Below, one piece after another: positions 22,703-34,559 of a DNA stretch of 64,000 nucleotides. The DNA is taken from the NCBI GenBank assembly GCA_021234155.1, contig JAJEKV010000041.1, forward strand, positions 12,412,689 to 12,476,688. The letters are read 5' to 3'. This DNA comes from Isoetes taiwanensis (lineage: Eukaryota; Streptophyta; Lycopodiopsida; Isoetales; Isoetaceae). The position numbers and the translations under genes are program-made. Numbering within the stretch: position 1 is the first letter of the stretch; every line of letters starts with the position of its first letter. The notes beneath the pieces are model-generated. The model ran no database searches, was not told the origin of the DNA, and saw only the letters and a list, made by a program, of their open reading frames with translations.

Positions 22703-25700
22703 GCCATGGATTTTCCTTATGCATGGACCGGCTGGTTCAAATACACCGGCCGGGTTCTAGTTCCCCGGGCGACCATCAACTCGGACCACGTACAAGATAT
22801 TACTTGAGTGTCTTTGTTCAAAAACGTTCAAAGAGAGTTGGAGAATCCATTAAACGCCTGTGCTGTCGGGCCATGGGTACACTTCCATCGCATCTATGGA
22901 CATATCAGACTCCTCATGCTCTTAGTAAGGCTCATGCCAACAAATAAGTACAAGGATTTGATTTATAGTATCGAGGGATCGATACAACACTCTGGTTTGG
23001 AGACTTCGACATCCCTCGGGAAAGATGAGGATCTGTCATATCGAGGGTGGTTCAGGTGGGACTTCTTCTTGGGATTGGGCGGATGAAGTGGGCTGTCGAC
23101 ATATTGTAGAGATAGAAAGAATTGGCGCTATTTTTTTTTGAGAGAAGAAGAAATGTACATAACTTTTTGGAATATGAATACAAACTCGCGCTGGCGCAAT
23201 TTTGCACTATACTTTTACGTCATTAGTTTTTTTTTTTTTATATGCAATGTCGACAACATTGAATCTGTGATGCCCTCCAGCCCGATTATGACCAACCCCA
23301 AGAAACTACATATTTTCATTAATGTGTAGTTTCATGGGGTTGATAAGATCGGCTAAAGACCATCCACGAGAATTCAAAGTTCACAACATCTTGAGATGAT
23401 ATGATATATTCTTTTTTTTGAATATCCAAATATACATACCTTTTTCGGCACGTTCTTTTGGCCATGCTACAAATGTGCCCCACGCTTTCACCAAATCAGA
23501 CGCTAAGGGATGTCTTCTTGGAAGAGCCTCATCTTCATAATTGCAGTTTAGAATAGAAATCTTACGTAAACTTGTTCCAAAGAGGAACACCATGACACAT
23601 AGAACTTGGATTCAAATCTTCGATTTTACACAATCCTACTGAAAGGCTTCAAGTTTCTTTGTAAAAAAGATAGCATTCTTTTCCGACGATAAAGAACCGA
23701 ATGCATTGTAAAAATAGAGGGCGAAAAATTGAGAACAAGAGAATGCATTTAATTCACCATAGTTCAGCGGACATCGAATGGGAATTGAAGGCGGCTCGAT
23801 CGAATGGATTGAAGGCGCTCGATCGATCGAATGGGATCGAACGGATCTTTAGGCCTCGATAGTCGATTGTTCTTGGGCGCTCGATACTAGGAATGATCTT
23901 GGGCTCGATAGTAGGTGGCGATTAGGTGGTAGTAGATTGCCACATATCGTTTCTTTGAAATTAATAATTAATTGTTATCTTGAAATTGCACTAAAAAGAA
24001 AAACACAATTTAAATTTGTAAATGGCGGATCGGGCGGTTAATTAAGGCAGTATAAATTTAAAAAGGGCTTAATTTGAATTTCTGATTTGTAAATCGGCGG
24101 CCTAGATTATGAACGCATACATATAAGTTTAAACCAAAACCCCCAGTCTCATACTATCCGCGACTTGCGGTTCTATGGCGTCTAGAGGATCCGCCGGTAG
24201 AAGGCCGGCCCCGGTAGAGGTGGGCGACAGCAAAGCACAAATCCCAAGCACGGAGGCTCTTTGAACAAGTGAAAGTTTTGATCCAACAAAGCCTCCGGGT
24301 AATTGATCCGTTTTTGTTTTGTAATTGATTTCTGTGTCCCTTTTATTGTTAGGGTTTCTAGGATGTTTTTCAACCCTGTGTATTTTACATTGTATCGTGT
24401 CTCGTGTATTGTCTACCTTTCATATTGTTTTACGTGTCATTTCTAACGCTTTTTACTACCTTGTTTTGTGTGTTTTTGTTATAATCTTCTCCTTTACTCC
24501 GATATGTTTTTGTTGGAACAATTCTCCATTTTGTATAATGTAGACCCGTGTAAGTCTTTACTTCAGTATTCTCCAGTTCTTTTGACAAGTCTTTTTTTTG
24601 TAGCCTAGTATGTCTCTTATAAAAGAGAAGTGTCTGCAGAGGTCCCCTCTTAAGAACGCTTCGGTAGCGATTTATAATTATGAGTGGTTTTGGTTGTCTC
24701 GCTACTTTCCACATTGTACAATTTATGTTTTTGAAAGTAAAGGCGTCTAAAAAAGCGCTTCGTAGCGATTTCATTACTCACCACATGATTGTAACTTTCG
24801 GGATCTTCTAAAAATGTGAAAAAGAAAAGCAAAGCACAAGCGAGGGTCGTGGACATCCGCACGAGAAAAAAACAAGAACGGATGAAGATGTATCGATTGC
24901 AGATTTGGCACACGTTGTGACCATTGGACGATACGACCCGAAATAATGAAGGCTCGGTAGAGCCTCCATGTCCGAAGAAGATCTACGAGAGGGCTCGAAT
25001 GGTATGTGGAGATCTTCAAGACTAGCGGAAAGACAGATCTGATTTTCATGTCTAGAGTTAAGGGAAGCAGATCAAATGAAGAAACAAGGTATTACGATCA
25101 CATGCGCGAAGAACGGGGCGATTCTTACTTGTTCCGTATTATTTGAAGCGGGTCGAGGAAAAATAAAACGTATTGAAGAAGTTAAATTATCGCGATTGCT
25201 AGTTCCTTTAAAGAGGCGCCCTAAGAACGGATGAGGCCATGAGATAACCTCTTCAAATTTGGCTGGTCGGGTGATCTATTGACACCAAAAAAATATGTGA
25301 AGGTCTGGTCACCGTGGAGAAGAGCAATCAGTACAAGGCGTCGTCCTAGTCCGGTACCTACAAGCTTTAAAAAGAGAAGGAAGATGCAAGTTCTAGAGCC
25401 GGAAACACGGACGTTCTAGGCATTACGGATATGACTAGTGATGATGACAAGGCGAGCGGTTAGAGGCCATGAGCAAACTCAAGAAATATCGCCGACAAGT
25501 ATCCATCGGGCCTTAGCTTCACGACGATCCTATCCATGTCGACGGGGCTTTTTCAGGTCCATGAAGGCTATGTTTGTCGGCCGAGAAGATTTGACAAGCA
25601 AAGACGCAATGGAAATAGTCGACAAAGATGATAGAAAACCGAGGGGGATGGTGCCACCGCCAAGCAGATGTGGTGCCTTTTGGATATGAAGACGGGCGGC

Positions 25701-27690
25701 GAAGGTGTTGATATGGAATAAACTTGAAGATTTGGCGGCAACCTCGATATTCACTTCATGATAATAGATGGCCAAAGATTGATTGGAAGCTGGTAAGGTT
25801 TTGATCGGGTCAAGCACAAAAACCGAAATCGGTTATTCTATAGATCGTATTCATGTCGAAATTGCCGATTCCTCGGTGGCTCCACAACAGCAGCCGAAAT
25901 TAGCCTAAATCGGTAGCTCTTGAATGACATGGGAAAGACATTCCTGCATAAAAGGTATTTTTTATGTTCCACACATAGCGTTCCAAATCGGGCCAAAGCG
26001 TTTACGCTAATCGCGTATTTATAAAACAAACGGCGGGCCCGATTTCTTCATATGGCTCGCGATTTTCTAAATACGCGATTAGCAAAATGCGCTGGCGCTT
26101 TATGTTGTTATTTGTGTGACGGATTTACAAAAACGCCACCGGGCGAAATTCTTCATCATGAAGAAATCGGCGCCCGGCGCGTTTTGTAAATACGTGATTA
26201 ACTTAAAAACGGCGGGCGCGTTTATATTGTTACTTTCACACATTTTATTTTTTTATCTAACGGCCCATATTTTGCAGTCCGTATGTGGAGCAGCTTATGC
26301 ACGCCGTAACCAATGGATCGAATATGGAAAACCAATGCCGACCGCACAAGGGGCAATCTAAGAGTGCGAATTCAAATTACTAGAAAGGACAACGTACAAA
26401 CCATAATACGTGACAAGAACAAGGCCACTAGATCAAAGAAGAAAAAGGGGATGCAATAAGCCGCAATGTAAGAGCAAGATTGCCAAAGGATGCCCGCAAG
26501 ATTGTTTTTTTCTTGACGGTGTATGGGAAAAGTGGAACAAATTTTGGGATTTATTCGAAAAGAAGTTGCCGATTCAGATGGCGGGTTTCCTCTTAAGATA
26601 CGTCTATTTTTGATATAGGTATCACGCGAAATGAGAAAGGCACAAGGATTGGATGATGCGTAATTAATCTACGTTCTAGATAGTTGCATCAGAAAGGAAG
26701 TTATCTACAAGAAAACGGCTCTGCAAAGAAAGCACTTGACATCTTTCAAGATGCATGCGAATCGATAAAGAATATGAAAGTCCCTAAAAAAGCCATTGGT
26801 GAAGAACCGCAAAGGCTCTCGGGGAGACATGATGTTATCGAGAGATAGGCTTAATGCAAAAGTACAACGTATCTAATGATGACATTAAGAAATATGTATT
26901 TTGGTCAAAAGATTTTGTGAAGCAGCAAAAGGCGAAGAATGTGGCAACTCTTAAGGGGATTCACACGAAAGTTGCGTCTGACCTAAAAAGAAAAGTTGCT
27001 TTGGTGAAGAAGGCGGGAGACGAAGTCTCCTTTTTTCTATAAGGTGTCCATTTGGTTATAAGTGTGCCATGCCAGGAGGTAGGTGAAGGGCCAACCGACA
27101 TCACTCTATTTGTTCTTGATAGCCGTGGCACGAGATGGACACAGGATGATTACAGCACCTTCTTCAACACATGCAGTGGTTTGACGACTGAGATGCATTA
27201 TACTACTATCGCGGTTGCCACTCCGACATTTCCTACGCGATATGCACTAGCTGCGCAAATGATGTCGAATGCATTAAAGTGATGAGGCAAGCAAGAATGA
27301 TAGATGAAAACAAAGATAGTGAGTTTAGTACCGAAAAGTAAGATCTCACATGTGCTAGTCCTTATGATAGCCATTATGGATGATAAAGAATATGAAAGAC
27401 TCAAGGGAAACCGTAAGGTGAGAAGATTGCTTGGCGGTGCTATCGGGCTAGATGAACCCCTATTGAAGAATGTTTTTATGTCGAATCCAATTGCGAAGAC
27501 AAAGGGAAAGGACTGCGGATGTGGATGTGGACTGGGACGAAGAGGAAGAGGAAGAGGAAGAAGAAAACTGGGTCGACCCTGTCCTTAATTCACCAATCAA
27601 GTATGAGCTCTTGGCGCATAAGGGGAGGCTGAATAAATGCGTGTTTTCTTTGGCCCTTTTCGGAGTTTTCTGATTGAAGCCTACGCCCGT
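22703..27690 (+). pseudogene. Block of broken, unrecognised exons in the 15.5-kb element
   Basis: Coding-like patches on the plus strand are separated by A/T-rich, intron-like DNA. They lie at 22703-23090, 24177-24270 (MASRGSAGRRPAP), 25070-25220 (GITITCAKNGAILTC), 25440-25690, 26440-26600 (GCNKPQCKSKIAKGCPQDC), 26850-27280 (LFVLDSRGTRWTQDDYSTFF) and 27300-27690 (acidic tract VDWDEEEEEEEE). I recognise none with confidence. They may be parts of one spliced gene of the transposon or captured host exons. Stops and frameshifts are frequent. Confidence 0.35.
25990..26225. repeat. GC-core palindrome cluster in intron-like DNA
   Basis: Several short inverted motifs with GC-rich cores (for example GCGCCCGGCGCG and CGGCGGGCGCG) lie between matching A/T-rich arms such as AATACGCGATTAG and its variants. 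The same style occurs at 22540-22670 and 28236-28352. Nothing coding is seen between them. Confidence 0.45.
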
Positions 27691-28235
27691 TAGAGTCTAC
27701 GTGTTGGGAGTTTCATGTTGGAGGTTATGTCGGGGAAGCTCCGAAGCTAGCTAGGAAATGCCAAAGTGTGGTCCCTCGATGGTCAAGCCAAGGACTTCCT
27801 CGATATTTTTTCGAGAAAGTGCTAGAGGTGGCACCTAGGGGTCCACTAGGTAGTGCAAAAATAAAGCTTCCAGCTCTAAGTCCAGCTTACCCTGCAGACC
27901 GGCACAAGAGCGGGAAGAAATGAGAAAGCATATAGAGGGGCATAAAGAAGAATATCGACAAGCAACAGCTTAACTATGCGGCGGCGTGCCTATCCTTCCA
28001 ATCACATTGGAAAATCCGGCGAAGTGGATGTGGTAACGCGAAACGAAGAAGACAAAATCCTAGATGATACAGTTGGATTCGAAAGCTCGAAAGGTTATTA
28101 TATAAAGAGTAATGAAGTATCAACCATAGTTCAAACATAAGTGATGTGGTCGACACTTTCCGGCAGACAAGAAGCTTGAGAGTAAGCTCATCATTGGCGG
28201 ATGTTGAACGGGAACCAGAAAGGTATGTTATTCAA

Positions 28236-28352
28236 AGCGAAATGAAAATCGGCCAGCGCCGATTTCAATTCTTCAAACAGAATTGAAAATCGCCGCGGCG
28301 ATTTCAATTATTCCAACAGTGAAAATCGCCAAGCGCGATTTCAATTTTCTTT
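28236..28352. repeat. Three tandem palindromes with GAAAATCGCC...GCGATTTC
   Basis: Three units of about 40-45 bp each contain an inverted repeat of the form AAAATCG(G)CC-NN-GCGC/GGCGATTT followed by CAATTNTTC. The arms are nearly the same between units but the central bases differ. Confidence 0.7.
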
Positions 28353-28385
28353 TCCTTTGTCTCACAAGTGTGTGCTTTATTATTA

Positions 28386-28990
28386 CGGACCTAATCCATT
28401 TCCTCCAAAAATTCTGGTGTTCGATTTGAATGGAGTGCTCTGCAAAACGTTACCTAAAGCACAATTTCCTTTATCATGGTATGCAATGTAAAACCATTTG
28501 AGACATATACTGAAAATGGGTATATCGGCAAGGTCAGATCACGAAGGGAGATGTTAGACCAAGCTTTTTTTATTTAGATTTACAGTAATTTGGTCGTCGA
28601 TGGAGAATAGAAATATACAGGAAGTTTTGAGAGTAGTTCCCGAGTTACATAGAGATTGGGCATCTGTTTTGGGATCGAGCAAATGTAAGTCATTCAATAA
28701 CCCAAAGGATCCTACAGTAAAAAAATATTTGTGAAATGCTTGAGCGACATGATGGATGACTTGGGCGCTCAGAGAAGGAAGACATCATTATAGTTGATGA
28801 TGGCCTTGAAGTGTTGCTTCAATCAGTCACGATCCACTAAATCCACCATCCTATCATCCTCGAGGATTTTGACAAAGATGACTTCACCGCTTCGTTTTGT
28901 CGGCATCTTGTGCCTAAATAGCTACAGGAAAAAGGTGAAGAGATACAAACACTATACCGCAACTTAATGGACGAGGGAAATTGACAGGGG
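28386..28990 (+). pseudogene. FCP1/SCP-like HAD phosphatase remnant
   Basis: The first patch reads PPKILVFDLNGVLCKTL. DLNGV is the HAD motif I of plant FCP1-like (NLI-interacting factor) proteins. It is followed in shifted frames by VIWSS (motif II), a WDRAN segment, FNNPKDPTVKKIF and IIIVDDGLEVLL (motif III region). The order and spacing fit the C-terminal-domain phosphatase-like family. In-frame stops and frameshifts make it a pseudogene. It lies inside the 15.5-kb transposon, so it is best read as a captured host gene fragment or the last exon of a transposon gene. Confidence 0.6.
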
Positions 28991-29258
28991 ACCTAGAGAA
29001 GATCGTTCTAGAAAGGGAACTTTTTTGATATATATATATGTATACAGGAAATACACTTTCCAAAAGTTTTGAATATAAGAAATATACTTTACACCAAACT
29101 CTTTCGAATATATATTGTGTTCTTATATCAGCATTATTGGTTCATTAATGCGTATTGTTCTTTTATATTCGTGTATGGTTTGCTATACTTGCAATAATTT
29201 GTATGTATATACCGTCAATAATTTAGGTGTCTATAAACATTATGCATGAAATTGGCAA
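28991..29258. other. A/T-rich spacer
   Basis: The sequence is A/T-rich with TATATATATGTATA near 29029. No gene or recognisable repeat is seen up to the nested LTR element. Confidence 0.6.
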
Positions 29259-29263
29259 ACCAT

Positions 29264-29653
29264 TGTTAGCCCCCTTTTGGGCTAAGTCATAAACGTTAGT
29301 GGCATAGGCCACATGTCATCATAGATGTTAGTGGCACATGGCCACATGTTGTCATCATATAGGGTTAGGGTTTGCTCACTATATAGAGAGCATTTCCCCT
29401 CATTGTTTAGGGTTTTAGCTCACGTTTGGGCGCCTCATTTTGTGGAGGTTTCAGGTTTTCACGTTTTTGGAGGCGCCCTCATTTTGGCAATATGATCCAC
29501 TTTGTTCATTTCTTGGCATTTGTGCTTTGTTTGTGTTCTTGGGTTTCCTCCCCTTTGTTTTGTCATTCTTGAGCATTTGTGGCAGCCTTGTTGCATCCGC
29601 GACCATGGTACCTGCTGCAGCAAGGTGCATGCCAAGAACCCCATATTTCAACA
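29264..29653 (+). repeat. 5' LTR of the non-autonomous element
   Basis: It starts TGTTAGCCCCC and ends CATATTTCAACA. It is closely similar to the 3' LTR except for small indels. Confidence 0.9.
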
Positions 29654-29654
29654 C

Positions 29655-29672
29655 TGGGCGTCGATGCCGGGT
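29655..29672 (+). promoter_or_regulatory. Primer-binding site, Asp-tRNA-like
   Basis: TGGGCGTCGATGCCGGG resembles the plant Asp-tRNA primer site (TGGCGCCGTTGCCGGGG) with a few changes. This differs from the Met-tRNA site of the other elements here. Confidence 0.5.
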
Positions 29673-32330
29673 TAAGCTCAAAATTTCTTGATCCTTTGTT
29701 GTTATCCTGTTGTCTTCTTTGCTCTCATGGTTCTTGATCTTTGAAAACTTTGTGTACACTACTCTAAACTCTTTTCCCTTTGCCCAACCAGGCTGAATTG
29801 TGCACGGAGGCCTTGCTGCATTCATTTGCCCAACCGGGGCGAATTATTCGAGGAGGCCCTTTGTCTTTCAAATCAAACCAGCGGTGATGATAAGCCGGCT
29901 GATCAATCAATCTTGTTCAAAAGCTGTTTTCAAAACTCTGTTCTTCAATTGCGGCAAGTACGATTAATGCGATTACGGCATTTTGGAGTGGTGGATGACA
30001 CTTCATTCTTAAAAAATTTACCGAGAAAAATGGGTTTCTCACAAGCTTTTTTCGTCCCATTTACGTGCGGGGACGTTTTCTTTGAAAAGCGCCAAAAATA
30101 TCATGCTTTTTCTTTGCCTCTGAAAGCTTTTTTTTTCCACATTTGGCGGGACGTTTTGCTGTTTTGTTTAAAATTTCAAAAATATCCTCTTGTTTTCTTT
30201 GTCTTACGTCATCCGCAAGAAACTATGGGTTATCATACAATCACCCTGTTTGGCGTGCCAAAGCGAAGGCTCTTGTTACTCTTGTTACAAATTTTTTCAA
30301 CACTCTTCAACAATCATCTTCAAAGAAAGCTTGATTCGGCATTGGCAAAGATTCATGCAACAACAAATTATCAACACATCTGCACAACAATCTACAGCTC
30401 AGATCTGTCTGAGTTCTTGTTCATAAATTTTCAAGAGGGCCAGCACTTGGGCTAGCCCCCATTCCTCTCTGTTCAAGCCTATAGAGGCTGCGGCAACAAC
30501 TCAATCGATCACATCAAGCACATCCCGAAGACTCGGGTCGAATCTATGCGCAAAAGCTTTACAACAATCAAATCAACACAACATTTCGTATTAAGTTTTT
30601 TAGGAGGGCCAGCACCTTGGGCTAGCCCCCTTTCCTCTGTTCAAGCACACAACAAAAGAAAACAGCAGCAGTTTATTTTTCAAGCAAGCAAAGATCTCTC
30701 AGCAGACATTTGGCCTTCGGTTTGGCTGGTGCGCAAGCATCTGCAAACAAATCTTCAAGTCGACTCATACGCAACAACAAACACGCGGCATCGCACACAA
30801 AGAAACAAGCACAAAGATTAACATGGGTATGCCTCGGTCGATGTCTCCGATCTAGTATTTTCAAGACTTCGATGTTGTTTTTCACCGTTGAAGCAAGCAC
30901 AAACATCCCACTAGCAGGGCGGACGCCTTCAAATCCAACCACCAGTTCAGTCTCTGTTACAGCAAATCCGGCCACCATTTGCAACGAATCCAGTAAATAT
31001 AGCAACTAACTGTGTTGCTCCAGCAAATCAGGCTGCCCTTGTGCAGAATCATGCAAATATCTACCATCCAAACTCTGTCTTCCAAGCAAAAACCGGCCCA
31101 ATAGCTCAGATCTGGCCGCCATTCTTGCAGACTCCAGCAACCCACTATGTTTTTCAAGCAAATCCGGCTATTGAGCAGGATGCCAAGATTCAAACAAAAA
31201 CAATCCGAACTTCTCGGCTATTTCAAGGCCAGGCCATTTTGACACCAATCCGGCCGCCTCTCGTGATTCAAGCGATTACATCAACAAAATCGAAGTTACA
31301 AACCGTATGAGACCCATTTTCTTTGTTCTTGTTGCAACCCGACCCATACCGGCCGAAGCAGTAAAAGATTTTTAGGGCAATTTTTTGTTCACGGCTAAGA
31401 TTTGGCCTTGACTCTATGGCCCAGATACACTGCCATTTTAGGGCATACACTTTCTCCGCGGAAGTTCATGCAGCGGCCCACCCCGCAAACACTTTCATCA
31501 CGCAACCAACAACGGCTTGACTGAACAACTTATTTGGTCAACACTTATTTTCCCTACTCAACCCGCGGGCCGCATTTGGACCACTTTGCAATTTTCCCTC
31601 TTACCCACCCCCGCGGAGGATGCCAGAAATCTTACCCACGCCAAGCTTGAAAATCATTTGCCCATAGCCACTCCGCATACCCGGTGGCGACGCTTATCTG
31701 CGCCATGCGCTAGTCATTTTACCTTTGTTAACACGCGCACATGTTTGTCACAACCAACCACGGGCCTTGTTAAAACCCACGCCCCATTATTTTGTTATGT
31801 GCATACTCTAACACTTGACACATTTGGCCCGGTAACTCCTCGCACTTTTTCCAGCCCACCCACGAGCTACACTTTGGCGACTTTTTTGGTCACGCCCAAC
31901 CAAGGGCCCCTCTTGCCAAGCCCACCCCCACAGTTCACACTTTGAAATACTTTTAGCAACACTTAAGAGCCCGCTTTGAACCCTTGCAAGTTTTTTCTCC
32001 GCCCCACCACGGGCCATCCTTACGCGCTTGTCCACGCCCGTGGTTGATATTTGGTGCTTACATTTTTTTTGAAGACCCTCTATCATTATTTTAAGTTGTA
32101 TTTTTGCCACTATTGTTTACAATTGCCTTCCCCATGATATAAGGGATGGCCATCATTATTTATTGCCCCTATGTGATCTACACGGCATCAACATTCTTTT
32201 TGATCTAATTCGTCCACCAACACCTTGAAGAAGACTTTTTGGCAAATATTTTTGTTACTTCCCTCGTTTTTGTAAACATGTCAAACCTAATATTATAAAG
32301 GTTTGCATATAGTGAGGTTTGGTGGGGAAG

Positions 32331-32711
32331 TGTGCCTTATGGGCTAAGTCATAAACGTTAGTGGCATAGGCCACATGTCATCATAGATGTTAGTGGCACA
32401 TGGCCACATGTTGTCATCATATAGGGTTAGGGTTTGCTCACTATATAGAGAGCATTTCCCCTCATTGTTTAGGGTTTTAGCTCACGTTTTTGGGCGCCTC
32501 ATTTTCAATGGAGGTTTCAGCTCACGTTTTGGCGCCTCATTTTGGCAATATGATCCACTTTTGTTCATTTCTTGGCATTTGTGCCTGTTTGTGTTCTTGG
32601 AGTTTCCTCCCCTTTGTTTTGTCATTCTTGAGCATTTGTGGCAGCCTTGTTGCATCCGCAAACCATGGTGCTAGCTGCAAAGGTGCATGCCAAGAACCCC
32701 ATATTTCAACA
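32331..32711 (+). repeat. 3' LTR of the non-autonomous element
   Basis: It is 381 bp, starts TGTGCCTTATGGGC and ends CATATTTCAACA just before the second ACCAT. Confidence 0.9.
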
Positions 32712-32716
32712 ACCAT

Positions 32717-33333
32717 CGGCCGGCATATACGCTTTGTTATTATGGCACATTCTATTACGCGGATGAACCACCTTGAGACCTCTGCGGTGCCGCGAGCTAG
32801 AAATAGAACTTAGGGACTGGCTTGATGTCGTTGCTATGAATCGGCCCGCTTCTATCCCGATCCCCTTTGATGTTGTAATCCATCTTATATGGAATCCGAG
32901 CATGGTTTGTTCATGATCAAAAGGATCTCAAAAGATCACCTTCTTACCGTCGGCGATGATTCGGATTAGTTTTTAAAGTTTATGTTCCACTATAATACGT
33001 TATTTATGGGAATAAAATCGCTACCACGCGATTTGACCCTTGAAAAATCTACGCTCAGCAACTTGCTTCTTTGTTATTTTTATTCAAAAACACTACAATT
33101 TCAATGTTTAGATTTCGTTTTGTCGCTTAGGTGATTGCACGTAATTAATAAGCAATTCCTACTTTTATATTGCCAACATTCTTTCATAATATGGGTCATT
33201 TGGACCTAATATTTGGATGCCTTGCATTTCAACATAAAATGCATCTTCCTAGCCCGAAAATGAACTCGGTGCAAAAAAGTGTGGTTAATTCAATATAATG
33301 GTCAATAAATAGCTTATACAGTGATTTTGGAAT
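32717..33333. other. Right end of the 15.5-kb element, non-coding
   Basis: I see no gene or clear repeat between the nested LTR element and the right TIR. The composition is A/T-rich towards the end. Confidence 0.6.
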
Positions 33334-33369
33334 AGACATAATCCCAATTTAATTGAATGATGGTTAAAT

Positions 33370-34510
33370 GACCCCGAGAAGAAGAAATATCGCAAATGAG
33401 GACGGACCCCGAGCAGATAAAGGCTTTGCTAGCCGCTGCAAGGAGCGAGGTTCGGTGGGTAACGCTCAAAAGCGCATAAGCATCATTTCGGAGGAAACGT
33501 GTAGAGACAGGAAGAGGAACAAGAGAGGAAGGTCCCCGGTTCGGACTCCTCCGATTCAATTTCAGATTCGAGACTCGGTTCAGGAAGAAGAAGAGCGAGA
33601 ACCAAGACCGACCGGATGGAAGGCGTAGAGAACACCCCGGACGAGGCGACAAAGGGACACAAGAACCTCGACTACGGAAGAAAGTAGACTGTGATTGGGA
33701 AATGTTTGGAAGGCCGAAGCTCGAGCAATTCTCAAAGGGGCGAACACGGTCGCATGGAGCATGAAAGGCATGGCTTGACGAGATGAGCAAACACGGCAAT
33801 GCCTATGGTATGAAGGATAAGGATAAAAGGCGTGGTGGCAACGGCCAACCCGAAGGGGAGCAGCACGCATTTGGTGGAAGGGGCTATGCAAGGCTCATGG
33901 CTTAAGCAGGGATGCTTGCAGGTTCAAGAAGTTTGCTAAAGCCTTCAAAGCCGCCATTACGTTCCAAAGAGCACAAGTCGGTATGATCTGGCAGTTCTGT
34001 GTTGCGACAAGGCAACAAGTCGATCTTTAAATATACGAGGAATTTACGAGGCTAAAGGTCAGTATGTGCAAAGTTAGGTGAGAAGCATGCGGTGGAAAGC
34101 TACATTGAAGGTCCTGAATGAGGAGATCCGCAAGCTTGTAAGGGCAATAAACCCTAGAAACGATGCTCGAGGCGGAGTCCAAGGCAATAAGCTTGCAAGG
34201 AACGGGACCTCGCCGAATGGCGAGGATGAGGCAAAGATTACCAAGATAAAGGCAAGGCAACAGGCGGTTTTAGCCCGAGGACACCCGGCCAGGGACCAGC
34301 TAGAGCCCCATATAGTGGCAATCAAGGGAAGCGGCGGAGAAGAAGCAGGTGTCTTTCAAAGACAAACAGGAGGGTCAAACTACTCCAAAGCAAAGGCGAT
34401 CCTTTCGCAGGCCATGCCAAGGAAAAGAGACAGAGTGCATAGAAAAGCGGCTTTGCTTCAGGTGTTTTCCCCAAGGCCATAGGACAAATAACTGCCCATA
34501 CGTTATGAGT
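33370..34510 (+). pseudogene. Chromovirus gag, C-terminal part with zinc knuckle
   Basis: The frame MTPRRRNIAN continues the gag part left of the transposon. A basic, Arg/Glu-rich stretch (33370-33620) and broken capsid-like patches follow. At 34454-34495 a CX2CX4HX4C zinc knuckle is intact (CFRCFPQGHRTNNC), the nucleic-acid-binding motif of retroviral-type Gag proteins. Several frameshifts lie between. Confidence 0.65.
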
Positions 34511-34559
34511 GCGGCCTAGCAGAGTTGGGAGATTGGGACACCACAATGCGGCGACGGCG

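Larger units (their letters stand above)
29264..32711 (+). mobile_element. Non-autonomous LTR retrotransposon (TRIM/LARD-like)
   Basis: The 3448-bp element has LTRs at 29264-29653 and 32331-32711, TG...CA ends and a perfect TSD ACCAT (29259-29263 and 32712-32716). A purine-rich tract (GGTTTGGTGGGGAAG) precedes the 3' LTR. The interior has no gag or pol; the 209-codon open stretch at 29826-30455 resembles no known protein. A phrase with GGGCTAGCCCCC and CCTCTGTTCAAGC is duplicated near 30440-30475 and 30605-30645. It must be mobilised in trans. Confidence 0.9.
17819..33365 (-). mobile_element. 15.5-kb TIR DNA transposon with 4-bp TSD
   Basis: The ends are perfect 32-bp inverted repeats (17819-17850 and 33334-33365) starting AACCATCATTCAATTAAATT. 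They are flanked by the direct repeat AAAT (17815-17818 and 33366-33369). It contains a minus-strand transposase-like gene (18.0-21.1 kb), a long plus-strand region of broken exons with an FCP1-like phosphatase remnant, and a nested LTR element. A 4-bp TSD is used by Sola elements, among others; the superfamily is not proven. Strand is given for the transposase. Confidence 0.85.

Noticed and set aside
29826-30455. 209-codon open frame in the non-autonomous LTR element
   Set aside because: Phe/Leu-rich, no gag or pol motif and no homology recognised; it is likely chance in A/T-rich internal sequence.
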